DNA from: Bradyrhizobium sp. WSM1743
Lineage (GTDB): Bacteria > Pseudomonadota > Alphaproteobacteria > Rhizobiales > Xanthobacteraceae
Assembly: GCF_000473065.1 (NCBI RefSeq)
Contig: NZ_AXAZ01000003.1
Span: 1 to 64,000 of the forward strand
Reading direction: 5' to 3'
Length of the DNA stretch: 64,000 nucleotides
Shown here piece by piece: positions 42,849 to 52,591 of this stretch; position 1 is the first letter of the stretch, and every line of letters begins with the position of its first letter. The notes under the pieces were generated by a model. It worked only from the letters and a program-made list of their open reading frames with translations. It searched no databases and was not told where the DNA came from. A program made the position numbers and the translations under genes.

Positions 42849-45059
42849 TCACCTCGCTAGTCTCCGCCGCGCGCCGGTGCGCCCGAACAGGGTTCGGAAC
42901 GCGCTGACGATGGCGGCGGCGAAGTCGGGATCGTTGATGTTCTTGGGGATGCGAATGAGCTGGCGATTGCCGGTCTGTCGCACCGTGCGCTCCAGGGTGC
43001 GGAACAGCGCAGCATCGGCGTCCGCATCCCAGAATGGTTGGCCCCGCGCATCGAGCGCGGAAACGCCGCCCTCGGGCAGGAAGAAGCGCACCGGGCCATC
43101 CATCTGGTTGAGCCGCTCGCCGATCCAGCGGCCCATGCGCTCGTTCTCTTCGGCTGTCGTCCGCATCAACGTCACCTGAGGATTGTGGACGTGGAATTTG
43201 CGGCCGCGGTAGCGCTCCGGAATGGTGTCGGGCGCACCGAAATTGACCATGTCGAGCGCGCCGACCGAGCCGACATAGGGCAGGCGGCTGCGGATGATCG
43301 CGCCAAGGCGATCCTCGGTCGCCGGAAACACGCCGCCCATCAAGAGGTCGCAGATCTCGGTCGTGGTGAGGTCGATCACGCCGGCGAGCTGGCCGGACTC
43401 GACAAGCTTTTCCATCGATCGGCCGCCGACGCCGGTCGCGTGGAAGACCAGGCATTCGAAATCGTCGCGCAGCTCGGCGGCGATCTTCTGCACCGCCGGC
43501 GTGGTGACGCCGAACATGGTGATGCCGACCGCAGGCAGCCCGCTGGCCGCGCGCTCCGTCGCGGCACGCGCATCGAGCCGCGCCTTGACCATGCCGGCGA
43601 GCGCATTGGCCCCGTTGGCCAGCACGGCGCGCGAGATCGAGTTCAGCCCCTGCACGTCGGTGACCGAGTACATCATCGTGATGTCGGCGGGGCCGACATA
43701 GGGCCCGACGTCGCCGGAGGCGATCGAGGAGATGATCAGCTTGGGCACGCCGACGGGTAGCGCCCGCATGCCCGGGGCGACCAGCGACGCCGCGCCGGAA
43801 CCGCCGGCCGAGATCACGCCGGCGACATTGCCCTGGCGCCGCAGCCAGTTGGCGAAGGCATCCGCCATAGCGGTCACGGCCGCGCCGCGGTCGGTGCCGA
43901 ACACGGCGGATCCGCCGCGGCCGTGATTCAGCGCGATCTCCTGCGCGGAGACGTCGCACGACGAATGCTTGCCGCCGGTCGAGACGTCGACCAGCCGGGT
44001 GCGCAGGCCGCTTTCCGCGATGATGTCGCGGATGTAGCGCAGCTCGGCGCCCTTGGTGTCGAGCGTGCCGACGACCAGCACGACAGGGGGGCCCGAGGCC
44101 TGCGCCGCCACCGGCTCGCGCTTGCGCCGCGCCGTCTCGTCGAGCCGCGCGACTTGCGTCGAGAGCGTGCGCGCCGCGGCCTCGATGCGGGCGATCGGCA
44201 CCGGCTGCGACCACCGGGTCGGCAGCGTCGGGTTGGAGATGTAGATGCGAACCGGCCCGTCGCGGCGTGGCGCCGGCGCCGGTCTGGGCTCGACGCCCGA
44301 TGCGGCGATGTCGATCTCCGGCTCGAGCTCGGCGTGAAGTCCGACGCCGAGCAGGCGCTGCTGGAGCTCGCGGTCCGCGGCAAGGCGCGCGGAGTCGATG
44401 ATGCGGTTGATGCGGCCGTTGACCATGATCGCGACGTTGCGCGAGATTGCGGTGGCGACGCCGATGTTCTGCTCGATCACGAGCACGGACATGTCGCCGT
44501 CGTCGCCGAGCTGCAGCAGCATCTCCTCGACCTGCGCGACGATGACGGGCGCGAGGCCTTCGGTCGGTTCGTCCATGATGAGCAGGTGCGGATTGGTGAG
44601 CAGCGCGCGCGAGATCGCCAGCATCTGCTGTTCGCCGCCGGAGAGCTGACCGCCGCCGTGATCCCTGCGTTCGGCGAGGCGCGGGAAAGTGTCGTAGATG
44701 CGCTCGACGGTCCAGGCACCGGGCCGCAGGCCGCCAGCGAGCCGCAAATGCTCGTCGACGCTGAGCGAGCGCCAGAGGCGGCGTCCCTGTGGCACGTACC
44801 CGACGCCAAGCCGGGCGATCTGGGCCGGCGGTCGCCGTGTGACATCCTCGCCGCGGACGCGGATCGATCCGCCGCTCACGGCCACCAGACCCATGATCGC
44901 CTTGCACAACGTGGTCTTGCCCATGCCGTTGCGGCCGACGACGGAGAACACGCCGCTCTCCAGCGTGAGATCGACGCCTTGCAGGGCGTGGGAGTGGCCG
45001 TAGTAGACGTCGAGGCCGCGGACCTCGAGCGCAACGGAGGAGCGGCGGGTCTCATTCAT
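42849..45059 (-). CDS. LivF-type ABC ATPase fused to a Tm-1-like ATP-binding (UPF0261) domain
   Basis: This is a single 736-residue frame. Residues 1-245 are a complete LivF ATPase with Walker A GRNGMGKT (42-49), signature LSGGEQQ (139-145), Walker B LLIMDEP (159-165) and VIEQNIG. Residues 245-325 are a Pro/Arg-rich linker with a short ordered-looking patch ([13 protein letters not shown]). Residues 326-736 are a Tm-1-like domain ([39 protein letters not shown]). A transporter ATPase fused to this domain is not a layout I know as common. It joins import directly to the paired PEP-hydrolase-like protein. It overlaps the LivG gene end by eight bases. Confidence 0.85.
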   Translation of the reverse strand: MNETRRSSVALEVRGLDVYYGHSHALQGVDLTLESGVFSVVGRNGMGKTTLCKAIMGLVAVSGGSIRVRGEDVTRRPPAQIARLGVGYVPQGRRLWRSLSVDEHLRLAGGLRPGAWTVERIYDTFPRLAERRDHGGGQLSGGEQQMLAISRALLTNPHLLIMDEPTEGLAPVIVAQVEEMLLQLGDDGDMSVLVIEQNIGVATAISRNVAIMVNGRINRIIDSARLAADRELQQRLLGVGLHAELEPEIDIAASGVEPRPAPAPRRDGPVRIYISNPTLPTRWSQPVPIARIEAAARTLSTQVARLDETARRKREPVAAQASGPPVVLVVGTLDTKGAELRYIRDIIAESGLRTRLVDVSTGGKHSSCDVSAQEIALNHGRGGSAVFGTDRGAAVTAMADAFANWLRRQGNVAGVISAGGSGAASLVAPGMRALPVGVPKLIISSIASGDVGPYVGPADITMMYSVTDVQGLNSISRAVLANGANALAGMVKARLDARAATERAASGLPAVGITMFGVTTPAVQKIAAELRDDFECLVFHATGVGGRSMEKLVESGQLAGVIDLTTTEICDLLMGGVFPATEDRLGAIIRSRLPYVGSVGALDMVNFGAPDTIPERYRGRKFHVHNPQVTLMRTTAEENERMGRWIGERLNQMDGPVRFFLPEGGVSALDARGQPFWDADADAALFRTLERTVRQTGNRQLIRIPKNINDPDFAAAIVSAFRTLFGRTGARRRLAR

Positions 45060-45834
45060 GGCCGCCTCCGAGATAGAGCTCCTGCACCTCCGGATCGGAC
45101 TGGATCTCCTGCGGCAGGCCCTCCTTGAAGATGCGGCCGTTGTGCATCATCGTGACGCTCTCGACGACGCGCAGCGCCACGTCCATGTCGTGCTCGATGA
45201 TGATGTAGCCGATATGCGCCGGCAGGGAGGTCAGGATCTCGATCAGCTCGGCCCGCTCGGTCGGCGACAGACCCGCGGCCGGTTCGTCGAACAGCACGAA
45301 GCGCGGGGCGCCGGCGAGCGCGAGCGCGATCTCGAGCTGCCGCTGCTGGCCATGCGCAAGCTCGGCCACGCGCTGGTCCTTCACGGCGGACAGATGCACG
45401 GCCTGGACGAGATTGTCGGCCGCGTGCATCAAGGCATCGTTCTGTCCCGGGCGCAGGAACGAGAAGCGTCCGCGCGAGACGCCGCGGCAGGCGAGATAGA
45501 CGTTGTCCTGCACGGTGAGGCCCGGGAACAGGGCCGAGATCTGGTAGGTGCGGCGCAGCCCGCGCCGGATGCGCTCATAGGGCGGGAAGTGTGTGACGTC
45601 CTCGCCGAAGAAGCGGATGGTGCCGGAGGAGGGCGGGAAGTCGCCGGTGATGCAGTTGAACAGCGTGGTCTTGCCGGCGCCGTTCGAGCCGAGCACGGCG
45701 CGCCGTTCGCCCGGACGCACCGTGATGGTGACGTCGGTCAGCGCCGCCAGCGCGCCGAACAGCCGTGTCACTCCGCGCAGCTCCAGCGCTGCGGCGGCGC
45801 CGACTGCAGAGAGGCGATGAGCGACGCTATCCAT
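45052..45834 (-). CDS. livG: Branched-chain amino acid-type ABC transporter ATPase, LivG-like
   Basis: The 260-residue ATPase has Walker A GSNGAGKT (49-56), [17 protein letters not shown], a degenerate signature [12 protein letters not shown] in place of LSGGQ, and Walker [12 protein letters not shown]. The signature loss is typical of the urea/short-chain-amide branch of LivG proteins. It pairs with the ATPase half of the Tm-1 fusion. Start ATG at 45834 overlaps the LivM end by eight bases and is preceded by a G-rich ribosome site. Confidence 0.87.
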   Translation of the reverse strand: MDSVAHRLSAVGAAAALELRGVTRLFGALAALTDVTITVRPGERRAVLGSNGAGKTTLFNCITGDFPPSSGTIRFFGEDVTHFPPYERIRRGLRRTYQISALFPGLTVQDNVYLACRGVSRGRFSFLRPGQNDALMHAADNLVQAVHLSAVKDQRVAELAHGQQRQLEIALALAGAPRFVLFDEPAAGLSPTERAELIEILTSLPAHIGYIIIEHDMDVALRVVESVTMMHNGRIFKEGLPQEIQSDPEVQELYLGGGHE

Positions 45835-46909
45835 GATGGCGCCCCCCACTTGAAGATGGCGCGTTCGACCGCTGGCTCTGACGCCAACGCTGCCACAGGC
45901 CAATGACGCCGTCCGACGACCAGAACACGATGGCGAGGAAGCCGAGCCCGATCAGCAAGCGGAAGCGGTTGCCGTCGAGCCCGAGCCGGACCAGGAAGTC
46001 GAGCGCAAACGTGCGCAGCAGCACGAAGATCAGCGCGCCGATGAAGGGACCGATCGGGCGCGTGATACCGCCGACGACGGCGATGATCAGCACATCGATG
46101 CAAGCGCCGACACTGACCGAGCCCGGCGAGATCTGGCGGTAGTTCCAGACCTGGAGGACGCCGGCGAGCGCGGCCACGAAGGACGCGAAAGCATAGGCGG
46201 CGATGCGGTGCGCATTGACGTTGAAGCCGAGCGCCGCCATGCGCCGGGGGTTGTCGCGTACGCCCTGAAGCGCAAGGCCGAAGGGCGCGCGCGAGAGATA
46301 TTCGACCGCAAAATAGCAGAGCGCGGCGACCGCGAGCACGAGATAGTAGAAGGGGATGTCTGCGCGCCAGTTGACGCCCCAGAAGTGCGGCGTCGCCACG
46401 GTGTTGATGCCGGTATGGCCGTTGAAGATCGCCCAGTTCTGGTTGGTGAAATAGTAGAAGGCAGCGCCGATCGCGAGCGTGATCATGATGGTGTAGATGC
46501 CTTCGGTGCGCACAGCGAGCGCGCCGCCGAGCGTGCCAAACGCGATCGCCAGCGCCAGCGCCATTGGCACTGCAAGCCACCACGGCCAGCCCAGGCTGAT
46601 ATTGGCATTGCCGCTGACACCGAACACGGCGACCATGTAGGCCGAGAAGCCCGCAATGGTAAGCTGCATCAGGCTGACCATGCCGCCATAGCCGGCGAGG
46701 AACATCAGGCTCAGCGCCATGGTGCCGAGGATCAGCGTCGTCGCAAAGATCTCGATCAGAAAGAAGCCGCTCGCGATCAGCGGCATGATCAGGAGAATGA
46801 CCGCGACGATCCACGCCGCGGGATTGTTGACCTCCGGCCACGTCCGGGCCGCGCGCTGCGCCATCGTGGCGGGGCGTACGGCGACGCGAGCATCGTGGGC
46901 GAGTGACAT
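45827..46909 (-). CDS. livM: Branched-chain amino acid-type ABC transporter permease, LivM-like
   Basis: The 360-residue permease has about nine helices after a 30-residue polar start. ALSLMFLAGYGGMVSLMQLT is the LivM block (compare SLNLLLGFTGQLSLGHIAF of the other copy) and ALQGVRDNPRRMAALGFNV is the cytoplasmic coupling loop. It is clearly divergent from the LivM at 2718-3764, so the two importers have separate histories. Confidence 0.88.
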   Translation of the reverse strand: MSLAHDARVAVRPATMAQRAARTWPEVNNPAAWIVAVILLIMPLIASGFFLIEIFATTLILGTMALSLMFLAGYGGMVSLMQLTIAGFSAYMVAVFGVSGNANISLGWPWWLAVPMALALAIAFGTLGGALAVRTEGIYTIMITLAIGAAFYYFTNQNWAIFNGHTGINTVATPHFWGVNWRADIPFYYLVLAVAALCYFAVEYLSRAPFGLALQGVRDNPRRMAALGFNVNAHRIAAYAFASFVAALAGVLQVWNYRQISPGSVSVGACIDVLIIAVVGGITRPIGPFIGALIFVLLRTFALDFLVRLGLDGNRFRLLIGLGFLAIVFWSSDGVIGLWQRWRQSQRSNAPSSSGGRHHG

Positions 46910-46910
46910 C

Positions 46911-47921
46911 TCAGCGCCTCGCCAACAGGCCTTGCGGCCGGATCGCCAGCACCAGCACCATGATCAGGAAAGTCACGACGATGGCGTAGGTCGGGATGTA
47001 GACCGAGCCGAGCTGCTCGGCGAGGCCGATGATCAGCGCGCCGAGCGCAGCGCCGGGGATGGAGCCCATGCCGCCTACGATCACGACGACGAGGGAAGCC
47101 AACAGGAAGCGAATGTCCTCGCCGGGCGACAATGACTGGAAGGTGCCGCCGACGACGCCGGCGATGCCCGCAAGCCCTGCGCCGAACGCGAACACCAGGA
47201 CGAAGACGAGCTGGATGCGCACGCCGGTCGCAGCGAGGATATCGCGATCGTCGACGCCGGCGCGAATGATCATGCCGATCCGGGTGCGGTTGAGCGCGAG
47301 CCACATCGCCACACCGATGATCACCGAAGAGATGAAGATTACGAGCCGCACCAGCGGATATCTCAGGTAGACCGGCTCGCCCGAGGACTTGATCGCGGTG
47401 ACCAGCGGCAACTCCACCGGGCCGATCAGCCAGTTCGGGGTCTGGATTTGATAGAAGTCACCTCCGCAGGCCCACAGCATCAGATCGGCAAACACGATCG
47501 AGAGCCCGATCGTCACCATGGTCTGTCTGAGATCCTGTCCCTCCATCCGGCGGAACACGATGACCTGCAGCAGGACGCCGACCAGGGCGGTCAGGATGAA
47601 GGCGACGATGAAGCTCAGGATCCAGGAGCCGGTCGAGGCGCTGATGGCGTAGCCGACGTAGCCGCCGAACAGATAGAGCGAGCCGTGGGCGAGGTTGACG
47701 TTACGCATCAGGCCGAAGATCAGCGTGAAGCCGCTGGCGACAAGGAAGTAGAGGCCTCCGAGCGTGATGCCGTTGAAGAGCGCGTTGAGGAAGATCCGCT
47801 TGCGGCCGATCGCCTCTTCGAGCCCCGGCGGCCAGACCGCGAAGATCAGCCAGAGCACCATCGCAATGGCAATAATCGCGATCAGCGCCCAGGCCGGATG
47901 ACGTTCGACGAAGCGGCTCAT
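46911..47921 (-). CDS. livH: Branched-chain amino acid-type ABC transporter permease, LivH-like
   Basis: The 336-residue permease has an extra N-terminal helix compared with standard LivH (about 290 residues). FNGITLGGLYFLVASGFTLI and VVIVGGMGSIPGAALGALI are family blocks. One base separates it from LivM. It is the first gene of the 18-gene leftward run; its promoter should lie in the repeat-rich spacer to its right unless transcription comes from livK. Confidence 0.88.
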   Translation of the reverse strand: MSRFVERHPAWALIAIIAIAMVLWLIFAVWPPGLEEAIGRKRIFLNALFNGITLGGLYFLVASGFTLIFGLMRNVNLAHGSLYLFGGYVGYAISASTGSWILSFIVAFILTALVGVLLQVIVFRRMEGQDLRQTMVTIGLSIVFADLMLWACGGDFYQIQTPNWLIGPVELPLVTAIKSSGEPVYLRYPLVRLVIFISSVIIGVAMWLALNRTRIGMIIRAGVDDRDILAATGVRIQLVFVLVFAFGAGLAGIAGVVGGTFQSLSPGEDIRFLLASLVVVIVGGMGSIPGAALGALIIGLAEQLGSVYIPTYAIVVTFLIMVLVLAIRPQGLLARR

Positions 47922-47982
47922 GCTCTCGCCTCGTCTCGCTTGCGGCGCGGCAATCGCATATCGGAAGCGGAGTCACCGCGGC

Positions 47983-48115
47983 CCATCCTTCGAGACGCCC
48001 GCTTTGGCGGGCTCCTCAGGATGAGGGCAGAGTGTGCGGCAGCAGTTTCAGCGAGGCCGATGCCGATTAGCCTCATCCTGAGGAGACCGCGGAGCGGTCG
48101 TCTCGAAGGACGAGG
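47983..48115. repeat. Inverted pair of CATCCTNAGGATG-type palindromic intergenic repeats
   Basis: The first copy (47983-48026) contains CATCCTTCGAGACGCCCGC and GCGGGCTCCTCAGGATGAGG. The second copy (48071-48115) is the same element in reverse orientation with GACCGC/GCGGTC as its inner stem. Each copy is itself a long hairpin. From memory this is a widespread intergenic palindrome in Bradyrhizobiaceae. Confidence 0.75.
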
Positions 48116-48150
48116 CGCTTGCTCAGGCCGTTCCAAGAGATCTGCGATTG

Positions 48151-48230
48151 CTCTCCCGCATGCGGGAAGAGGTCGCACGGAAGGCGCGGATGCACTCCAA
48201 CCCTCTGCCCGCAAACGGAGCGAGGGGGCA
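48151..48230. repeat. Degraded CCTCTCCCGC palindrome pair, copy 3
   Basis: CTCTCCCGCATGCGGGAAGAG at 48151-48171 is a mutated version of the first hairpin, and CCCTCTGCCCGCAAACGGA (about 48199-48217) of the second. Intervening GAAGGCGCGGATG aligns with GAAGGCGCGGGTGAG of copy 2. The order is the same as in the intact copies. Confidence 0.6.
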
Positions 48231-48371
48231 TGCAAGCCGTTGCCGGCTGCGAGCCCTGCCATGGACCAACGTCCTCCCTGGACTCGCGATCATCTCGGGA
48301 TCGCGTTGCCCGCATCCTAGCCAGGCGGCGAGGGCGACGTTTGATCGTGAGTATCTTTTCGTGGCCCGCGG

Positions 48372-49199
48372 TCAGGCCCGCAAAACCTTGGCTGCGCGAC
48401 GATAATCGGTCGGGGCCATCCCGACATTGGCGGCGAAGAAGCGGGTGAAACCGCTTTGCGAGGAGAAGCCGAGATCGAAGCCGATGTCGGCGATCGGCGT
48501 TTCGCTGGCCACCAGCGCTTCGAGCGCCTGTTCCATGATCAGCGTATTGAGATAGAGGTTCGGCGTGAGGCCGGTCTGCACGCGGAACAGCCGGTAGAAA
48601 TGCGGCCGAGACAGGCCGGATTCGCGCGCGATGGTGTCGAGCTCGATCTCGGCGCCGGGGCTTTCCGACATCATCTTGATGCATTTGCGCACGCGAAAAT
48701 CGGTGACGGAGCCGCTTGCGCGCGGATCGCGCGCGATCTCGGCCTGCTGCCAGCTCTCGTCGTAACAGATGTCGATCAGCCGCCTCAGCTCGGAATCGAG
48801 GCTGGAGAGCGATGGTGCGCCGCACACGAGCGCGGCGGTCCGCCTGATGTGCTTGTCGAGTGCAGGCGTGCGCCTGAACTGGGTGCGGCCGAAGCGCAAT
48901 CGGTCGGAGCCGGGGGCATCGGGCGCAAACCATTCGGCATTGACGTAGAGCACGAAGAAGATCGCGCCGCCGTCGAGATCGGCCGGCAGGAAGTTGTGCG
49001 GCTCCCATGGATTGACGGCGACGACGGAGGATTCGGTGAGATCATAATGCCCGTTGGAGACATCGATGCATGCCGGCATGCCGCCGACATGGAAGATCAG
49101 ATGACCTTCACGGTGGGCGTGGATATTGAAAGGGCGGTTCAATTGATAAACCGTCGCCCGGCCGAAGCGGCCGTGGAAGACGGCGAGCGCACGGCTCAT
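48372..49199 (-). CDS. AraC-family transcriptional regulator with cupin-type sensor
   Basis: The 275-residue regulator has a beta-rich N-terminal sensor domain (about 10-110, HREGHLIFHVGGMP, NPWEPHNFLP) and the double helix-turn-helix at 170-272 (IELDTIARESGLSRPHFYRL and TPIADIGFDLGFSSQSGFTR). It lies between livK and livHM on the same strand and probably activates the importer/hydroxylase operon in response to its substrate. The upstream spacer to livK is 123 bases. Confidence 0.88.
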   Translation of the reverse strand: MSRALAVFHGRFGRATVYQLNRPFNIHAHREGHLIFHVGGMPACIDVSNGHYDLTESSVVAVNPWEPHNFLPADLDGGAIFFVLYVNAEWFAPDAPGSDRLRFGRTQFRRTPALDKHIRRTAALVCGAPSLSSLDSELRRLIDICYDESWQQAEIARDPRASGSVTDFRVRKCIKMMSESPGAEIELDTIARESGLSRPHFYRLFRVQTGLTPNLYLNTLIMEQALEALVASETPIADIGFDLGFSSQSGFTRFFAANVGMAPTDYRRAAKVLRA

Positions 49200-49322
49200 G
49201 CCTTCCCCTCCCGAAAGTTCTTGTCTTTTCGGCCAGCGTTCAACAACGCCGCCGAGATTGCAAGAGCGGAGAGCGACCGCGTCAGCAAGTCGCTCTCCGC
49301 CTGCGCCGGCAAGTATGATGCG

Positions 49323-50573
49323 TCAGTACTTCTTACATTCCGGGACGGTGCGGCCCGGCAACCCGATCTTCGCGAACACGGCCGGATCATAGCCGAGTGT
49401 CTGGTTCACGTTCGGGATCACCTTCACGACCTTGCTGAACAGTGCGCCCTTTCCGTCATCGACGACTTCGGTGACGAAGTTGGTGCCGATCGCCTGGCGG
49501 TTGGAGTCGAGCTTGATTTTGCCGTTCGGCGCGTCGAGCTCGATCTTCGCCAGCGCTTCCTTGAACTTCGCCTGGTTGTTGGAGAGGTCGCCATTGACCT
49601 GGCGCAGCGCGAGGATCAGCGCCATGGTTGAATCATAGTAGTTGGTGGCCAGCAGCGACGGGCTGGGGAAGCGCTTGTTGGGCGGGAAGGCGTCCTGATA
49701 GGCCTTCACGAACTTCTGCCAGCCGGGATCTTCCCAGGTGTCGGCCTGGCCGCTCGCCGCAATGGTTCCGATCAGCGCGTTCTTGGCGTTGCCCTTCGAC
49801 GACAGGATGGTCTGGTCGATCATGATGGAACCGCCCATCAGATGTGCCTTGCCGCCGGCCTGCTGATACTGGTTGAGGAAGTTGACGGCGTCCGCGCCGC
49901 CGAGCCCGAGATAGATGGCATCGACGTCGTCGGGCAGGGCGGCGATCACGGAGGCGAAGTCCTTCGTTCCCAGCGGCACCCATTGCCGATTGGTGACCTG
50001 TCCGCCCATTCCGCAGAATTCGAGCACCAGCCCGAACACCTGGGTGTAGATGAAGGAATAATCCTCGCCGACGGTTGCGATCTTGCGATACTTCTTTTCC
50101 TCATAGGCGTATTTGCCGAGGCCGACCTGCCACTGCGCGCCGTCCATGTTGTAGCGGAAGAAGTTCGGGGCCGGATCGACATAGGTGGTTTCCTGCGCAC
50201 CCGAGGCCGCGTTGATGAAGGTCAGCTCTGGGTGGGTTTTCGCGAAGTTCTTGACCGCAATGCCCTCGTCGCCGGAAAGTGGCGACAGCAGGATCTGCAC
50301 CTTGTCCTGTTCGATCAGCTTGCGCACCGCGCGCACGGCGGAGTCCGGCGTTGCGTCGGTCGAGGCCACGATGAACTCGAGCTCCTTGTCGCCGACTTTC
50401 TTGCCCAGCACGTTGAGCGCGGTCTGGTGGCCGCGCATGCCGTCCTCGCCGAGCACCGTGTAGGTGCCTTCGAGCGTTGCGGTCACACCGACCTTGATCT
50501 TTTCCTGAGCTATGGCAGCGCCTGAAAGAAATAGGCTGCTCAGCGCGAGCAGTCCCACACAGCATTTCGACAT
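49323..50573 (-). CDS. livK: Branched-chain amino acid-type ABC transporter substrate-binding protein
   Basis: This 416-residue periplasmic protein has a signal peptide at 1-22 (ending AAIA before QEKIKVGV). VGVTATLEGTYTVLGEDGMRG and GEDYSFIYTQVFGLV are of the Liv/amide-binding type. It is the likely ligand receptor for the LivHMG/LivF-Tm1 complex encoded beyond the AraC gene. GGGGAGGAG precedes the ATG at 50573. Its sequence is far from the livK at 329-1483. Confidence 0.88.
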   Translation of the reverse strand: MSKCCVGLLALSSLFLSGAAIAQEKIKVGVTATLEGTYTVLGEDGMRGHQTALNVLGKKVGDKELEFIVASTDATPDSAVRAVRKLIEQDKVQILLSPLSGDEGIAVKNFAKTHPELTFINAASGAQETTYVDPAPNFFRYNMDGAQWQVGLGKYAYEEKKYRKIATVGEDYSFIYTQVFGLVLEFCGMGGQVTNRQWVPLGTKDFASVIAALPDDVDAIYLGLGGADAVNFLNQYQQAGGKAHLMGGSIMIDQTILSSKGNAKNALIGTIAASGQADTWEDPGWQKFVKAYQDAFPPNKRFPSPSLLATNYYDSTMALILALRQVNGDLSNNQAKFKEALAKIELDAPNGKIKLDSNRQAIGTNFVTEVVDDGKGALFSKVVKVIPNVNQTLGYDPAVFAKIGLPGRTVPECKKY

Positions 50574-50988
50574 TGTGCTCCTCCCCTTTGTCGTCGATTT
50601 TGTCGCCAACCGGCGCGACGCCCGCGGCTCTCAAAGGCTCGCGGATTTGACGGGAAAGCTAGCCGAAGTTGCATGCGGTGCACGCGTGGGCGCCTCGTTC
50701 GGCTTGACGGGCAGTCTCATTTTGGATGTTGCGGCGCAAATGGTTTCGCGGTGCAACAGGTGCGGGTTCATCCCGCGAGGAATCCTCCGTCCACCGCCAC
50801 CAGGTTGCCGGTCGCATGTTGCGAAGCCGGCACAGGAAGGCGACTGCCCCGGCGATGTTCTCGGGCTGTCCCCAGCACTCGGCGTGGTCGGTGCGGCTAA
50901 GGCCGGGCCGTGGAAGGCACGTGGTGACTTCGCGCGCCTACTGAGATAGTGGCTCTGCGCGGTCCATCCCGATCGCAGGATTCGCAAC
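50574..50988. other. Divergent spacer with an SDR gene relic
   Basis: This is the region between livK (leftward) and the enolase-superfamily gene (rightward). It holds the SDR remnant listed below and the promoters of both genes; no operator palindrome was recognised. Confidence 0.4.
50768..50905 (-). pseudogene. Short-chain dehydrogenase C-terminal remnant with frameshift
   Basis: On the minus strand one frame reads GQPENIAGAVAFL and, after a frameshift near 50820, another reads ASQHATGNLVAVDGGFLAG and stops at 50768. Joined, this is the standard SDR C-terminus (G-x-P-E-(D/E)-I-A ... VTG-x-x-(L/I)-x-VDGG). No Rossmann nucleotide-binding motif or active-site Tyr-x-x-x-Lys remains, so the gene is a 3' relic. 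Confidence 0.65.
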
Positions 50989-52113
50989 ATGACTGACGGC
51001 TTCACCATCCGCTCGATTGAGGCGTTTTGCCATCGCTATCCGCTGGCGACGCCGGTGGTGACCTCGTTCGGCAAGATGCTCAACCGTCCCGCCGTCTTCG
51101 TTCGTGCTGTCGACGAAGACGGCGTCGAGGGGTGGGGTGAAGCCTGGTCCAATTTTCCAGCGCCCGGCGCTGAGCATCGCGCCCGGCTCGTCAACGAGGT
51201 GCTTGCGCCCGGCCTTGTCGGTCGCAAATTTGGCAGTCCTGCTCAGGCTTTCGAGACCCTGACCAAGGGCACCGAGGTGCTGGCGCTTCAATGCGGCGAA
51301 CCGGGACCCTTTGCGCAGGCGATCGCGGGCATCGATCTCGCGCTGTGGGACCTCTCCGCACGCCGCCAGCATTTGCCGCTTTGGCGGCTTCTGGGCGGGC
51401 AGTCCGACACGATCAAGGTCTATGCCAGCGGCATCAATCCCGGGGGTGCGGCACAGGCAGCGGAGGCCGCGCTCGCACGCGGTCACCGTGCGCTGAAGCT
51501 GAAGGTCGGCTTCGGCACTGAGAGCGACCTTGCCAATTTGGCCGCGCTGCGCGGCCTTGTCGGCGCCCGCATGCTCGCCGCCGATGCCAATCAGGGCTGG
51601 TCAATGGCGCAGGCGCTTCAGATGCTGCCGCGGCTTGCCGAATTCGATTTGCGCTGGTTGGAGGAGCCGATCCGCGCCGATCGCCCGCGCGAGGAATGGC
51701 GCAGCCTGCAGGCCGCAGCGCAGATGCCGATTGCCGCCGGCGAAAACATTTCGAGCGTCGAAGCCTTCAAGGACGTTCTGTCCGAAGGTGTGCTTGGCGT
51801 GGTTCAGCCTGATGTTGCGAAATGGGGCGGCCTCAGCCTCTGTGCTGGGCTGGCTCGTGATATCCTGGGGGCGGGCAAGACGTTTTGCCCGCACTATCTC
51901 GGCGGGGGGCTCGGCTTGCTTGCGTCCGCGCATCTTCTCGCCGGTGTCGGAGGTGATGGCTGGCTGGAAGTCGATGCCAACGACAACCCGCTGCGCGATC
52001 TGCTTTGCGGCTCGATCATCAACGTGAGGGAGGGGACCGTTATACTGGGCGAAGAGCCCGGGCTCGGAATAGTGCCCGATCTTCCCTCTATCGAGCGCTA
52101 TCGCAGCATCTGA
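50989..52113 (+). CDS. Mandelate racemase / muconate-lactonizing-type enolase-superfamily enzyme
   Basis: The 374-residue protein abstracts an alpha-proton from a carboxylate bound to Mg2+. Metal ligands are Asp199 (AADANQGW), Glu225 (LEEP) and Glu251 (AGEN); Lys170/Lys172 (LKLKVGF) and the Asp275/His302 dyad (QPDVAKWGG, PHYLGGG) place it in the mandelate racemase subgroup, which is mainly sugar-acid dehydratases and racemases. The start ATG at 50989 lacks a strong ribosome site. It diverges from livK and may belong to the same catabolic regulon. Confidence 0.87.
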   Translation: MTDGFTIRSIEAFCHRYPLATPVVTSFGKMLNRPAVFVRAVDEDGVEGWGEAWSNFPAPGAEHRARLVNEVLAPGLVGRKFGSPAQAFETLTKGTEVLALQCGEPGPFAQAIAGIDLALWDLSARRQHLPLWRLLGGQSDTIKVYASGINPGGAAQAAEAALARGHRALKLKVGFGTESDLANLAALRGLVGARMLAADANQGWSMAQALQMLPRLAEFDLRWLEEPIRADRPREEWRSLQAAAQMPIAAGENISSVEAFKDVLSEGVLGVVQPDVAKWGGLSLCAGLARDILGAGKTFCPHYLGGGLGLLASAHLLAGVGGDGWLEVDANDNPLRDLLCGSIINVREGTVILGEEPGLGIVPDLPSIERYRSI

Positions 52114-52591
52114 GCGACAGGGCCTGTGTCGCCGCCTGTCAATCCCATCGCATAAAAATATTTCGCTTTACCGAAATTCGGAAATGGCGTATGTAGCGCC
52201 GATCCCGGCTCAGTCTCGAGGGGCGATCATGAGGTCGTCATTGTCGCGAGCCGGGCTTGCGGTGGACGCAGCAGCGTCGTGTACGAGATGTCAAGGGCAG
52301 GGCGGATTGCTCTCCGTGAGCCCTAAGGCTTCGTGCGGACGAGCGGCGCTGTCAGGTTCGTCTCGCCTGTAAGTTTCGCAGCTCCGTCGACAGGGCTGGG
52401 AAAACTGCGGCGAAATGGCGGGCCGTGCGTACGGCAAAACCGTGTGGTCCTGGCCGTCGTTGCTACGGTCAAGCTCTTGCGGAGGCGGCAGTCGCGTCAA
52501 CCGGCGCGGGTGCCGGTGACTTTCGCAAGCGCGAGGGAGGCCAGAAGGAACTCGGCTCCCGGGAGAGCACGGCATAAGCCGTCCGACCATC

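Larger units (their letters stand above)
47922..48371. other. Repeat-rich spacer between AraC regulator and LivH
   Basis: No gene is seen. It contains an inverted pair of 45-base palindromic elements (47983-48115) followed by a degraded CCTCTCCCGC repeat (48151-48230). Any promoter of the long operon would have to lie among these repeats. Confidence 0.6.
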
